Shown: positions 1 through 9,376 of the stretch, piece by piece | Layout: every line of letters starts with the position of its first letter | How positions within the stretch are numbered: position 1 is the stretch's first letter | Assembly (NCBI GenBank): GCA_963575745.1 | Contig: CAUYUJ010011558.1 | Location: 64,001-95,671 of the forward strand | Length of the DNA: 31,671 nt | From: Prorocentrum cordatum | Taxonomy: Eukaryota > Sar > Dinophyceae > Prorocentrales > Prorocentraceae | Reading direction: 5' to 3' | Notes under the pieces: generated by a model | The model's input: the letters and a program-made list of their open reading frames with translations, nothing else | Database searches by the model: none | Told to the model about the DNA's origin: nothing | Position numbers and translations under genes: made by a program

Positions 1-40
1 CACTTTCGCAAGTTGTGAGTTCAGAGTCACCCGCGCAACC

Positions 41-880
41 ATGGGAGATGCCGCGCCTGAGTGGTTTTCGGGTTTCGTCACAGGACAGTTCGCTGCATTG
101 ACGAAGACGGCCACCGACACGAACAGCCAGCTGACGGGCCAGATCAAACAATTGGACGGACGGATGGCAGCAGTCGACATCAAAGTACAGCAGATGGAGA
201 TACGTATCCAGGCTTCAGAAGAAGCTGTGAAGACAGCATCAGTGACAGCCTCCAACACGCTTGGCACAGACAGGACGAAGCGGGCTGGAGTGGGTATGCC
301 AGCTGGGACAGACACCAGCGATTCATGTAGAATGTGGGTGAGTGGATATCCACGCGCTGTTCTTGCTGCCGCGAGACAGACGACCTGGCAGCGGCTCCAG
401 CAAGGAGCACCGAGCCACCTCATGGACGGCACCACAGCGCAGTTTGCAAAAACTAGTCAAAGTTTCTCCATCCCCTTCAAGAATGAGGGCACGGCAACGA
501 AATTCAAATAATGGTTCATCCAGCAGCAGCTTCAATGGAAGGATGCTCGAGACGGATCATGTCATGCTCTACGCTTTCACACCGACCTCCCAGATGACGT
601 CCGTCATCGACAGAGACGCATGTCACATTTATGGGCGCCGATCGTTCAGTTCTTGAGGAATAACAACAAGTACCAAGCCGACTACAAGATCGGCGCAAAC
701 GGGTTCCGCAACGAGTTCTTCATCCGTACATCCGATGACTTATTCATCTTGGCAAAAGGTGAACAGGGCGGGCTGGGCTCGGCAAGCTGGCGCTCAAGCC
801 CAACGCGAGCGACCTCGCCTTCTGGGTTATTCCCGTAGACCAGATGCAGCAGTGGATAGACGGATGCGGCAGTGCACGCT
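41..880 (+). pseudogene. LINE A ORF1-like / N-terminal region
   Basis: The reading begins at the ATG at 41 with an acidic start and a heptad-like segment (about residues 20-70) that looks like the short coiled coil of LINE ORF1 proteins. It is followed by VWVSG-type sequence (MWVSGYPRAVL) that I associate with dinoflagellate LINE leaders. The frame hits TAA at 509-511, continues in the same frame to about 770 (WFIQQQL, LPDDVRHRQRRMSHLW, RNEFFIRTSDDLFIL), then shifts to the frame starting at 781 (GKLALKPNASDLAFWV) and ends near 880. In the family this region binds the element RNA and aids its packaging; here that is inference from position and composition. At least one stop and one frameshift make it non-functional. 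Confidence 0.5.
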
Positions 881-1189
881 GATGGTCTCCGACGCCCGCT
901 TCTTCGGTGGCACGCTGCGCGGGGGCGACCGCGGACGTTACCACGACCGCGAATTCGCAGATCACATGCGCTTCTTCTTCCTGCTCGTCGTCCACGTCGA
1001 GCGCCTCTTCTTCCTGCTCTTCTGACTATGTTCACGATCTGGCTAGCCCGCCAGACGACTCCAATTTTTTTGCAGCCGTTGCCGCCTCTGACGGTTCCCG
1101 ACTGGCCCTGTGGCCAGCACGCAGTGAACCAGCAGCCTTTTCTCCCCGCCTCCTCGCTTGATCCCGTTTCCTGGAATGCGCCTGGTCTC
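881..1189. other. Degraded linker, no gene recognised
   Basis: The stretch between the ORF1-like part and the endonuclease contains Ser/Cys-rich translations and CTTCTTC-type short repeats (970-1025). I see no recognisable protein or RNA in it. Confidence 0.4.
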
Positions 1190-2045
1190 TCCGGCTCGGT
1201 GCGGACCCGTCGTCAGAAGAATGCTTCGATTAGATGCGAGAAATTCTTCGGGCTCTGCGCCGCCGCAAAATTGTTTGGGTTCACGAGACTCACGGGACTA
1301 CCGCCGGCGCCAACTGTATACGACAAGAATTTCGACACGCGACTGCGGGTTGCATTATGTTTCAGGACTCCACCAGGGCTGGAGGGCCTGTCACTTTCAT
1401 CGCTGCTGATCTTGCCCAGCAGTTTCATACCATTCAACGCCGTGCGATTCAGGAAGGCAGGATGCTAATGAGTGTTTTTTTTTTTTTTTTTGGGGGGGGG
1501 GGCAAGGGAATTTGGCGATCGTGAATGCCCGTGTGCCGAACACTTGCGAGTCGCTAGCAGTCCATGCATCAAGCCTTGGCGAGCTACTCGAGGTTTGACC
1601 GCCTGCCGAGCATTTTTTTTTTTTTTTGTCCCCCCCCCCCTTCTTCTTCTTCTTCCAATTTTCTTGGGGCTGGCATCTCAGCTTGGAGGGGGAGGGGGGG
1701 GGGGGGGGGGCGTTTCCTGGCGGGGCGGGTCGGTCCCGAGGTGGCGCGCGTTTCCGCGCGCTCTTTGACCAGACGTGCTCGGACTGGATTGAACTCTTTC
1801 AATCAGATGACACTCGTCGGGAGATGAGGGGCGGGAGCATTGCCCACGCTGCGCGTTTAGATAGCATTTACTCCAACATTCCAGCGGCGGTCGCTGCTGA
1901 CCTTACTATTCGTGCTTCAGTTATAGGTAAGCTTTGCCAGGCCCGTGTCTCTGATCATGTTCCAGTGTTGGTCGTAACTGACACTTTCAAGCCCCCCGCT
2001 GGCCTGAATAGCGGGCCCCCCCAACTTGATTGGCAAGCGCGAAGT
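1190..2045 (+). pseudogene. LINE A endonuclease (exonuclease-endonuclease-phosphatase fold)
   Basis: The N-terminal half reads in the frame of 1234: LRRRKIVWVHETHG matches the strand carrying the catalytic Glu of AP-like endonucleases, followed by GGPVTFIAADL and a GRML element. After three homopolymer tracts, the C-terminal half reads in the frame of 1626: ARLDSIYSN and then SDHVPV, the Asp-His pair close to the active site. In LINEs this domain nicks the target DNA to prime reverse transcription. The middle of the domain is lost or scrambled by the T/G, T/C and G runs at 1475-1710, and the halves are in different frames, so no intact enzyme can be made from this copy. Confidence 0.65.
1475..1710. 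repeat. Cluster of long homopolymer runs
   Basis: Within 240 bases there are T17 followed directly by G11 (1475-1502), T15 then C11 (1613-1640) followed by TTC repeats to 1656, and G17 (1694-1710). They sit inside the endonuclease domain and separate its two frames. They may be slippage products or basecalling errors. Confidence 0.9.
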
Positions 2046-2099
2046 CTATCAATAATTACTCGACACGGAGCTTAACAACAAAGCCGAGGAGCTTCATTC

Positions 2100-3182
2100 A
2101 CTAAATGCTGCTGATGCTCTGAAGGCTGTTAAGGCTATCGTGTGCTCAGTGGTCAAGTGCGCGCGGCATCTCCTCTCCAATCCAGTTGCCTCGACCTTTA
2201 TGTTGAAGCATCGCTGGTGCATGGTAGCCCGGGCGGGGGTGCGTGCGCAGCAGGGCCACATGGTGTGCATGGCTGTCCGTTGCTATCCCGAGCTTCAGAG
2301 GTTCTTTGACTGCGAGGCCCCGCTCTGTCACGACCGCCATGGTCTTTGCGAACTGACGCAGGGGATTCATGTTAATTTTTTAACTGAGGAAGGGGGGGGA
2401 TTGAGAACGATAACAGCATGAACGATGATGCCAAGAAAGCTGCACGAGCACAACTACGGAGGAAGATTGAGCTTTGGAGGACATTCAGAGGGCGAACCTA
2501 TCTCACTGCCGTACTAGACGCGAACGGAAGCCCGTGTACTACACTCGAGCAGTCGGCCAACGTGCTTGCTGAATATTGGGGGCGCGTTTTTATTCGCCAG
2601 CCACGGAAGATCGTGCCGGGTGGGCGGACATTCTGAGACATGTTCAGATGGCCCCCGAGGGCCTCGAGGTTTCCTGGGGGGTTGAATATGATGCCTTTTT
2701 AGAACATATACGACGCAGCCGCAACTCGATGCCTGGGCCAGACGGTATTCCATATGCGTGCTGGCGAATTGGAGATGCGCCGGGGTACCTCTATAATTTT
2801 TTCTTGAGATTATCTATGGACATGTTTCAGAGCTGCCTGACGATGTGGGGGAACTACTGATGGTTTTCCTACCTGAGGGTGAGCAGAAGGGGGGGCGGGG
2901 CAGGGAACCTTATTCGGGATGCAGCATGCGCGCGCCCGCTCTCCATGTCTAACACCGATGCGAAGATCCTCTCTGCAGCGTTCTGCGACCCATTGAATGA
3001 GCTCTCTCAAGTGACTGTTGCACCCCTCCAGAAGTGTGTTAAAGGTCGGCAAATGCTCGCGAATGTAGTGCAGGCAGAAAGTTGGGGGCTGCACCAAGAG
3101 TTGCTCGCGCATGACTCGGCTGCCATCCTCTCGACTGGTTTCTCAGCTGCTTTCCCGTCGCATCTGCATGTGCGCACCCGTA
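2100..3182 (+). pseudogene. LINE A linker and reverse transcriptase N-terminal half (fingers, start of palm)
   Basis: The linker after the endonuclease is read in the frame of 2140, then 2418-2636 (AQLRRKIELWRTFRGRTYLTAV). RT sequence follows in the frame of 2576: IRRSRNSMPGPDGIPYACWR is the typical LINE finger motif. After a shift near 2870, the frame of 2879 gives ARPLSMSNTDAKILSAAF (RT motif with R and K), CVKGRQMLANVVQAE, and DSAAILSTGFSAAFPS. The last corresponds to motif A, where the first catalytic Asp is expected in a DFKAAFPS-like string; here it is altered to STGFSAAFPS. The similarity stops at about 3180, exactly where a second LINE fragment begins, and resumes at 3909. At least two frame changes; not functional. 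Confidence 0.7.
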
Positions 3183-3905
3183 AAGGTGGTCTCCGACAGT
3201 CGCACGTTAAGGTGGGGGGGATGTTGAGGTTATGTCGCATGATTCTGGCACGGCGTATCTAGGGCGCTTTCTCTGTTTCGACGAGTTCCATGATTCTGAG
3301 ATTCGCCGCAGACTGGATGAAGGATGGTCAGCTTTCGGGAAGTTTCGTAACGTATTATGTGATATTCATTGTTTTCTCATTTCCCAGTTGAAGCTCTTTG
3401 ACGCTGTTACTACCTCTACAGTTATATACGGAAGCGGCTGTTGGACAATGACAATTGATCGGGAACAGCGGCTGCGAACTGGAAGGGGACGGATGTTGCG
3501 GAAAATCGTCCTCGCCCCGAGGTTGCAGTTGGGGGGTTACGGCGATCAGGAGATGGAGATGGAGCCGCGGGTGGACTGGTTGGTCAGGGCTACTCATAGA
3601 GCCGAGGCGGCCTACGAGATCGCTGGCTTTCGATCATGAGTCGTTCTGCAACAATCGCGGAAAGCTGCTCTCCTGGAGAAGACGGACAGTTCCACAGGCG
3701 ACAGATGTTCAAGGAAACTGCTGCAGTGGCAGCCAATGGGCATCCGGTCGCAAGGGCGACCCTGTAAGCGGTGGACTGATTGAGCCGTAGGCAGGATTTC
3801 CTGAATGATCGGTGTCATTTCTGCCCAGTGCCCGGCGGCCCTCCACGGGCGCGGACTTCCGCGCGCCGGCCCTCGCCTTCGCCGCCTTTGCCGTGCTCAA
3901 TGTTA
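3183..3905 (+). mobile_element. LINE B: 5'-truncated LINE 3' fragment nested in LINE A
   Basis: This segment encodes the C-terminal end of a different LINE lineage. In the frame of 3232 it reads TAYLGRFLCFDEFHDSEIR, then RLDEGW, LKLFDAV, YGSGCWTMT and RLRTGRGRMLRKIV, the well-known post-palm region (YLG, Y-G--W, RR-LR) of RTE/CR1/Jockey-like RTs. It continues to VDWLVRATHRAEAAYE at about 3620, and after a frame change ends with QGRPCKRWTD and a stop at 3777-3779. About 125 bases of 3' UTR-like sequence follow. It has only the 3' part of an element, as expected of 5'-truncated target-primed insertions. It sits between motif A and the following RT block of LINE A, which resumes at about 3909. 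No poly(A) or clear target duplication is visible. Confidence 0.65.
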
Positions 3906-3908
3906 TGA

Positions 3909-4810
3909 ATGTCCCCCTCCTTCATCGCTAACTTCTACATCGTGCTCTATGAGAATAACCAGGGCGCGGTAACTCTTGGTGGGCAGAAATTCGGAAGCTT
4001 TCCTGTCGAGAGGGGGGTGCGTCAGGGTGACCCTAGCTCTATGGCCCTCTTCTGTTTATGCATTGATCTTGCATTGCCATGGATACCACAGACCCCCCCG
4101 CCCATGTTGCTCTGTGCCGTGCATCTGCTGACGACTGTCTTGTTGGAATGGTGGATGTCTTTCGCTCGACTACTGCCGCGTGGCGCGTGCTCCTCGTCCT
4201 CGAGTCAGCTCTTGGGCTGGCGCTCAACTTTCGCAAGTGCACTGTTCTGATATGTGGGGGGGTTGGGAAGGAGGAGGTCAGTGACATGATGTCCAAGGAG
4301 GCGAGGGGCGTGGAGTTGGTGGGAGTAAGTTCTGCTATCAAGTACTTGGGGCTGTGCATTGGCCCAGGTGCTGCTGGCGTGGCATGGGGCGCCCCGCCGT
4401 CGAACATTGTTGCAGGATGTGCGATGCTCTGACAGCTCGCCCCTGGATATGCGATGACAGTTTCTACCTTTTTGGCACTGCGCCTCTCTGTGCTCCAGTT
4501 TGTCCTCCAAGTTGAACCAGTCGCGAAACAGGTCGTGCATATGTACAAGCACATGTTACAATGCCTTACGAATGGCCCATACAATGCGTTCTCATATAAT
4601 ATGCTTGTCCCGTTCCAGAAGCTCGGAGTCAATATCGAGTCCCCAGATCATGTTGCTCTCTCGCGTGCTTGCCGCGCCCGTCTTGCTGCGAAGTGTCCTG
4701 GCATTTGCGAGTGCTGGGGCGAGCTGCAGAAGCTCACTGAGAGCAACGCAGTATGTTATGCCAAAGTTGTCGACCCACGGGGATGGCATCGCAGGTTTTT
4801 TTTAGTGTTA
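3909..4810 (+). pseudogene. LINE A reverse transcriptase C-terminal half (palm, thumb)
   Basis: The RT domain of LINE A resumes here: FIANFYIVLYENN, GSFPVERGVRQGDPSS (the GVRQGDP motif B) and LFCLCIDLAL in the frame of 3909. A shift leads to the frame of 4079: ASADDCLVGMVDVF is motif C, where LINEs usually have (F/Y)ADD, followed by LGLALNFRKCTVL (motif D/E) and IKYLGLCIGPG. A stop at 4430-4432 and a further shift lead to the frame of 4454: ALRLSVLQFVLQVEP and GPYNAFSYNMLVPFQKLG, the thumb-like segment also common in dinoflagellate LINEs. The reverse transcriptase would copy element RNA at a nicked target. Frame breaks show the copy is inactive. Confidence 0.75.
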
Positions 4811-4880
4811 TTAAATTATATAAATCACATATATGTATATATGTATATGTGAATATATATATATATATATATAATATACA
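4808..4880. repeat. AT-rich (TATA/TATG)n microsatellite inside LINE A
   Basis: An (AT)n-type tract lies between GWHRRF (about 4790) and the next coding block at 4887. It probably expanded within the element after insertion, because coding similarity resumes on the far side. Confidence 0.85.
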
Positions 4881-4886
4881 CTGAAG

Positions 4887-5610
4887 ATGTTTGAGGTGGT
4901 GCAGAGTGGTGTCCAGCATATTGTGCAGCTCTCCGATCTCCCCACTGCTACTCTCCAGCGGAAATTCCACGCCCGTATCCGCGCCCTTCTTCTTCCCGGA
5001 CCTACGGTGCTTGAAGGCCTTCAGTATCGACTGAGAAAGTGGCTGCCTGAAGTGGATTGCAGTACTCTCTCCCATCGTGTCCTTCAAAACCGACGTAACG
5101 CAGCAGCGACTTCCCCTTGCATTGCCATGTGTGTTCTTCGTTTCTGCACGCGCGGTGTGTGCACGAGTGCTCGCTTCCACTCTCATCCTCGCGGCTGTAT
5201 CTTTGGGTGTACTCGTCGGGAATGTGGGTTTGATGTGCCTCGGGACTATGCTGATCTACGTCGTTGCAAATTCTGCCACCGCTTCCGCGAGTTATGTGTC
5301 CAACGGATGGGTACTGCGTTTCCAGTTGCCCCTGTGATGCATGGATTGCCGCGCTGATTCAACTATATCCTCTTCCCCCGAATGTGTCGCTGCTGCGTGC
5401 CTGCATGTGTGATGCTTTCTTGCGTGCTCACCACTGTGTGAGGCTGATCCTGCCTGGTACGGCCCAGCAGCACTTTGAAGCTCGCCTCCGTCTTTTGACT
5501 TGGAGGCATGTCGCTGTTGCCGAGGCGTGGGTTGACCTCCGTGCATGGCCTGGGTGGCTAGTCCCTGCTGGTGTGTCTTTGGGAACCGAAACAGCTATGT
5601 CTCATTTGTT
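4887..5610 (+). pseudogene. LINE A C-terminal region with Cys/His zinc-knuckle-like motif
   Basis: The frame of 4887 gives VQHIVQLSDLPTATLQRKFHARIRALL and then GVCTSARFHSHPRGCIFGC with later Cys and Tyr residues (YADLRRCKFCHRF). This matches the last domain of many dinoflagellate LINE ORF2 proteins, where an N-G-W-(C/T)-T-S-R-RF string precedes a C-x-F-G-C ... EHY ... C cluster. A frame change near 5270 leads to the frame of 5264 (HFEARLRLLTWRHVAVAEAWVDLR), which ends as the (TA)n tail begins. Its molecular role is unproven; nucleic-acid binding is the usual guess for such Cys/His clusters. Confidence 0.6.
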
Positions 5611-5613
5611 TGT

Positions 5614-5835
5614 TTATATATATATATATATATATATATATTATCAATATATATACATATTATTATCATTATTATTATTATTAGCATTACTATATATATA
5701 TATTAAAAATAAAGATGCGTTTATATATAAATATATACAAACAAATGAACAACTTATATGTACATAGTAACACATGTATGGGTATATGTGTATGTATGTG
5801 TGCATGTGTGTATATATATATATGTATGTATAGAG
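5614..5835. repeat. (TA)n, (TTA)n and (TATG)n microsatellites
   Basis: Starting with a long perfect TA run, the tract passes through ATT repeats (5660-5690), a second TA run and TGTATG-type repeats to about 5835. It follows LINE A and may derive from its simple-repeat tail. Confidence 0.9.
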
Positions 5836-6102
5836 ATGGCTTCTTAGATCGGTCAGGCAAGTACGAGAGGACCATCGGTGAGCTCCTTGCTTCCTGGCCT
5901 TTTTGCCGGCGGAGGGGCCCAGCTTCGTGCAGTGCGCTGTCCTGCCCCTTCTCCGACTGTAGATGGGGTCGACGATGGATCGCGCCGCGTGGCCGATGTA
6001 TCGGCGATGCGGCGCGATCCTCCGTCCCCATCTGCTCGGACCCCGTGTCGGAGGCTTCCAGGGAAAGTCCCGTACCTACCTCAACAGCGTCTTGAAGAGC
6101 AC

Positions 6103-6175
<73 letters not shown>

Positions 6176-6433
6176 GGAGACAGAGAGAGAGAGAGAGAGA
6201 AAGAGGAAGAGGAAGGTACGATCGGCTCGCTCCACGTCGACGCGGCGGCGAACCGGGCGCGGGCGTTCAAGATTAAACGCCGCCAGTGGCCCTGAATCAG
6301 CTGTTATGTCGAACCATTTTGCGCTCCCAGGAAACCACAATCGTACAAGGTTGATAGATCCACGCGGAGTGAGAAACCTGCGCCGATGTCGTCACGACAC
6401 GAGCCTGCCGTACCTCAGCGTCTGGATCAAAAG
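5836..6433. other. Mostly unique sequence around a (GA)n microsatellite
   Basis: The flanks of the GA tract show no gene that I can support. Long GA/CT-derived reading frames on both strands are only the repeat translated. Confidence 0.5.
6109..6206. repeat. (GA)n microsatellite
   Basis: About 98 bases of nearly perfect GAGAGA with occasional AAAG interruptions. Confidence 0.95.
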
Positions 6434-6609
6434 GAGAAAAAGCGGCATAAACATGAACTTTCGGCGCTCCGCGCGGATTTCTCGGATCGGCGCTGGGCCC
6501 CCGCTGGCGGCGCCTCCGGCGCCGCCCCCGACGCGCGGGGCGTTCAGCGCAGATCCAAGAAATCCGCGCTGATTTCGAAAAGTCTATGTTTATGCAGTTG
6601 TTCCTTTTC
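6434..6609. mobile_element. Foldback (MITE-like) repeat, copy 1
   Basis: The left arm begins GCATAAACAT at 6445 and the right arm ends ATGTTTATGC at 6595. Each arm extends inward for roughly 40 bases as an imperfect inverted repeat (for example GCGCGGATTTCT near 6471 against the complement of AAGAAATCCGCGC near 6558). The GC-rich centre also pairs (GCGCTGGGCC against GGGCGTTCAGCGC), so the whole 150-base unit can form a hairpin. A diverged second copy lies at 16682-16859. There is no coding capacity. No target-site duplication was recognised. Confidence 0.7.
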
Positions 6610-6729
6610 TACTTGGGCAGAATTGTTGACGCTTCGTGAATCCCTACCAGCCCATCCAGACACGATGCCCAGAGGAATTGCCTCGATCAGGGAAGCGGGC
6701 AACACACAGAGGAAGGCTCCCCCAGTGGT
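6610..6729. other. Short unique spacer
   Basis: No gene or repeat recognised between the foldback element and the G-rich minisatellite. Confidence 0.4.
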
Positions 6730-6972
6730 GGCTTGTTGGAGCGTCTTGGGGGCCTCTTAGCGGTCCCGGGCGCCTCTTAGAGCGTCTTGGGGGCCTCGGA
6801 GAGTTTCTTGGGGCCTCTTAGGGATCTCTTGGGAGCCTCTCGGAGGCCCCTTGGGCGCCTCCTGGGGCCTCCTGGGGCCTCCTGGACGCCTCTTGGGGCC
6901 CTCTTGAAGCGCTCTTGGGGGCCTTGGGAGCGCTCTTGGAGCCCTCTTGGGTCATCTTGGAGCCATCTTGAG

Positions 6973-7054
6973 GCCTCGGCGGGAAAGCTACAAACATGGA
7001 TTCCCTCAAGGTTTTGGAAGGATTTTGGCCTCTTCGGAGCCTCCTGGGGGAGGT
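6973..7054 (+). repeat. Dispersed unit, copy 1 (forward)
   Basis: Begins GCCTCGGCGGGAAAGC and ends GCCTCCTGGGGG. Its reverse complement recurs at 7196-7270 and 7510-7582. Confidence 0.6.
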
Positions 7055-7195
7055 CTTTGGCCACTTGGAACCGTCCTGGAGCGGTCTTGGGGCCTCTTGG
7101 AGCATCGTGGGCGCCATGTTGAGGCATCTTGGGATAGCCATCTTGGAGATCATCTTTGGCTCTACCAGGCGCTCTTGGAGTCATCTGAAGCAGTG

Positions 7196-7270
7196 CCCCC
7201 CCCCCAGGAGGCCAACATGTGGCCAAAACCTCAGTAACATCAGCGATTTTGGCATTGTCGCCGAGGCCTC
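7196..7270 (-). repeat. Dispersed unit, copy 2 (inverted)
   Basis: Begins CCCCCAGGAGGCCAACATG and ends TTGTCGCCGAGGCC, the reverse complement of the 6973 unit with substitutions. Confidence 0.6.
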
Positions 7271-7509
7271 TTGGAGCGTCTTGGGTGCCTCAGGGGGGCC
7301 TCTCGGGGCCTCTTGGAGGTCTCTTGGGGGTCTCTTGGGAGCCTCTTGGGGGCATCCTGGGGGCCTCCTGGGGGCCTCCTGGGGGCCTCTTTGGGGCTTC
7401 CTGGCCACCTCTTGGAGCCCTCTTGGGGCACCCTTGGGAGCCTTGGGGGCCATCTTTGGGCCATCTTGGGTGAGATCGATCACAGGAGGGGGGGGGACGG
7501 ATTACAGTC

Positions 7510-7582
7510 GCCCCCCCAGGAGGCCAAAACGGGGCCAAAACCCTTTAGTAAAATCGATGATTGTCGCTTTCTCGCCGAGGCC
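7510..7582 (-). repeat. Dispersed unit, copy 3 (inverted)
   Basis: Begins CCCCCCCAGGAGGCCAAAAC and ends CTCGCCGAGGCC. It lies about 312 bases after copy 2 in the same orientation, so the intervening minisatellite and the unit may have duplicated together. Confidence 0.6.
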
Positions 7583-7769
7583 GTTTTGGACGTTCCGACA
7601 CCTCGCGAAACCCCCGGTCCAGGTCCACGGGGAGGGAGTGGGGGGAGGGGTCAAGACTCCCTCCCCGCCCGCAAGCCGTCTCGCTCACTCCCACCCGCCC
7701 TCCCAACACATACGTAGCCCGAGCCGCAGCATATGCAGCAGTCGTCTTCGAATGGGCAGCTACTGGGGG

Positions 7770-8001
7770 GCCAATCCGCCGCCGCCGCCTCCGCCGCCGC
7801 TGTCGCCGCCCGCCGCCGCCGCCGCCGCCGCGCCGCCGCCGCCGCCGCTGGCCGCCACCGCCGCCGCCACCGCTCTACCTGCCGCCGCCGCCGCCCGCCG
7901 CCGCCGCCGCCGCCCGCGCCGCCCCGCTGCCGAATCGCCGCAGCCGCAGCCGCTGCCGCCACCGCAGCCGCTGCCGCCACCGCAGCCGCCGCCGCCTCCA
8001 C

Positions 8002-8047
<46 letters not shown>

Positions 8048-8124
8048 GCCACCGCCACCGCCGCCGCCGCAGCCACCGCAGCCGCTGCCCCCGCCGCAGC
8101 CGCCGCAGCCGCCGCCACCGCCAA
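7770..8124. repeat. (GCC)n trinucleotide microsatellite
   Basis: About 350 bases of GCC/CCG repeats with CAG-type interruptions. All six frames are open for long distances as poly-Ala, Pro, Arg or Gly. I take these as repeat artefacts. Confidence 0.95.
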
Positions 8125-8869
8125 GTGTACTCTGTAGTGCTTTTTTGACAGGGATGGTGGGGGGAGGCCGCATCGGGTTCGCTGCGCATGCTCCGAATTT
8201 GGAGACAGTGTCTTTCGTGTGGTTTTTTGCAAGGGATGGCGGGGGGGGGGTGCCCGCATTGACCCTGGTTTTCTCCCAGTCGCCTCGGGGAGGGGGTGTA
8301 TACAAATAGGGAACAGTGATCAATCCCTCCCCGAAGGGGAACAAGGAGGGGTGGAATAGGAAACGCTGTAACCCACCGACGCCCAGAGAGGGTGGGATTC
8401 AAGAGAGAGGCATGTCACGTACTCCTTTCTCGGCTTCCATGACGGCCGCGCTTGGGTTGCGGGGCTGTCAAGAGAGTTGCTCCAGATGAGAAGAGCTGGA
8501 GGTCTGGAGAAGGGGGCCGCCCGGTCAAACAAGCCCGGGTGCGCGGAGGTCTGGACGATGGCTTTTCCGCCTTGACCCTGCCTGGAGCTCTTTAGGATTC
8601 CCATGCCAGAGACAAGTACCATCTCCCGACCAGGAGGGGTAGGACGAGGAGGCGGGGAATGATTGTATTGGACCCGCCGACAGCCAACAACGCCTATTTT
8701 GCAAGCCTTTGTGCGATGGCACTAACAAGGGCATGCATGAGAGTGTCTGGCGCTTGGGCGTACCACTTCTTTGAGGGGTGCTCCTGCTCCGCTACTCGCT
8801 TCCAGCGGGAGCTCAGGAGGAGAAGATGAGCAGGATGAGGAGCAGCAGGAGGAAGAGACAGAGGAGGAG
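8125..8869. other. No gene; one short direct duplication
   Basis: A segment of about 35 bases beginning TTTTTTGACAGGGATGG (8141) recurs in modified form at about 8223 (TTTTTTGCAAGGGATGG), both followed by G runs. The rest (8340-8869) is unique sequence in which I recognise no gene. Confidence 0.5.
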
Positions 8870-9129
8870 GAGGACGAGGAGGATGGTGGTGATGGTGATG
8901 GTAATGGTGATGGTGATGGTGATGATGGTGGTGACGATGATGATGATGCTGATGATGATGACGACGATGACGATGACGATTGAGATGATGCTGATGCTGC
9001 TGATGATGATGAGAATGACGATGATGCTGATGATGCTGATACTGGTGATGTTGATGATGAGGATTACGATGCCCATGTTGATGACGTTGATGAGGATGAT
9101 GGTGGCGATGATGAGGATTATGTCGATGA

Positions 9130-9161
<32 letters not shown>

Positions 9162-9276
9162 ATGAGTATGATGATCCTGTCGACGACGATTATGCTGATG
9201 ATAGGACGGTGATGACGACGCTGACAATGCTGTTGATGATCCTGCGGCTGATGATGGCGATGCTGATGAGTTTGAT
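8870..9276. repeat. (GAT/GAC)n microsatellite up to the gap
   Basis: Degenerate GATGATGAC-type repeats run into the scaffold gap. The poly-Asp, poly-His and poly-Met translations are repeat shadows. Confidence 0.95.
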
Positions 9277-9376
9277 NNNNNNNNNNNNNNNNNNNNNNNN
9301 NNNNNNNNNNNNNNNNNNNNNNNNNNNNNNNNNNNNNNNNNNNNNNNNNNNNNNNNNNNNNNNNNNNNNNNNNNNN
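9277..9376. other. Assembly gap (100 N)
   Basis: Exactly 100 N, a conventional scaffold gap of unknown true size. It cuts off the 5' part of the recombinase gene. Confidence 0.98.

Larger units (their letters stand above)
41..5610 (+). mobile_element. LINE A: decayed non-LTR retrotransposon with nested insertion
   Basis: A single non-LTR retrotransposon can be followed along the + strand in the order expected of the group: ORF1-like coiled-coil region, AP-endonuclease fold, reverse transcriptase fingers, palm and thumb, and a Cys/His C-terminal region. An (AT)n tract starts just after the coding similarity fades at about 5600, which suits a microsatellite-like LINE tail. Frames change repeatedly, in-frame stops are present (for example TAA at 509-511) and a second LINE fragment splits the RT domain near 3180-3905, so the copy is dead. 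The true 5' end may lie left of the window. Target-site duplications were not found. Confidence 0.75.
6730..7490. repeat. Degenerate G-rich minisatellite (CTTGGGGGCCTC-type)
   Basis: A long array of short degenerate units such as CTTGGGGGCCTCTTGGAG, with period of roughly 9-15 bases, makes translations full of LGASWGPLGG on + and GPQEAPRRPP on -. Both are repeat shadows, not proteins. The array is interrupted by the related segments listed separately at 6973, 7196 and 7510. Confidence 0.8.

Noticed and set aside
6313-6330. Second spliced-leader relic (AACCATTTTGCGCTC)
   Set aside because: Needs an inserted base and matches only the core; no gene starts downstream.
6730-7490. Tandem LGASWGPLGG protein of several hundred residues
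   Set aside because: The repeat lies in the DNA, translates similarly in several frames and has no start context or domain.
7770-8124. Long Ala/Pro/Arg open frames on both strands
   Set aside because: They are translations of a GCC microsatellite; all frames are open and no domain appears outside the repeat.
8813-9276. Poly-Asp, poly-His and poly-Met frames
   Set aside because: Products of the GAT/GAC microsatellite read in different frames.
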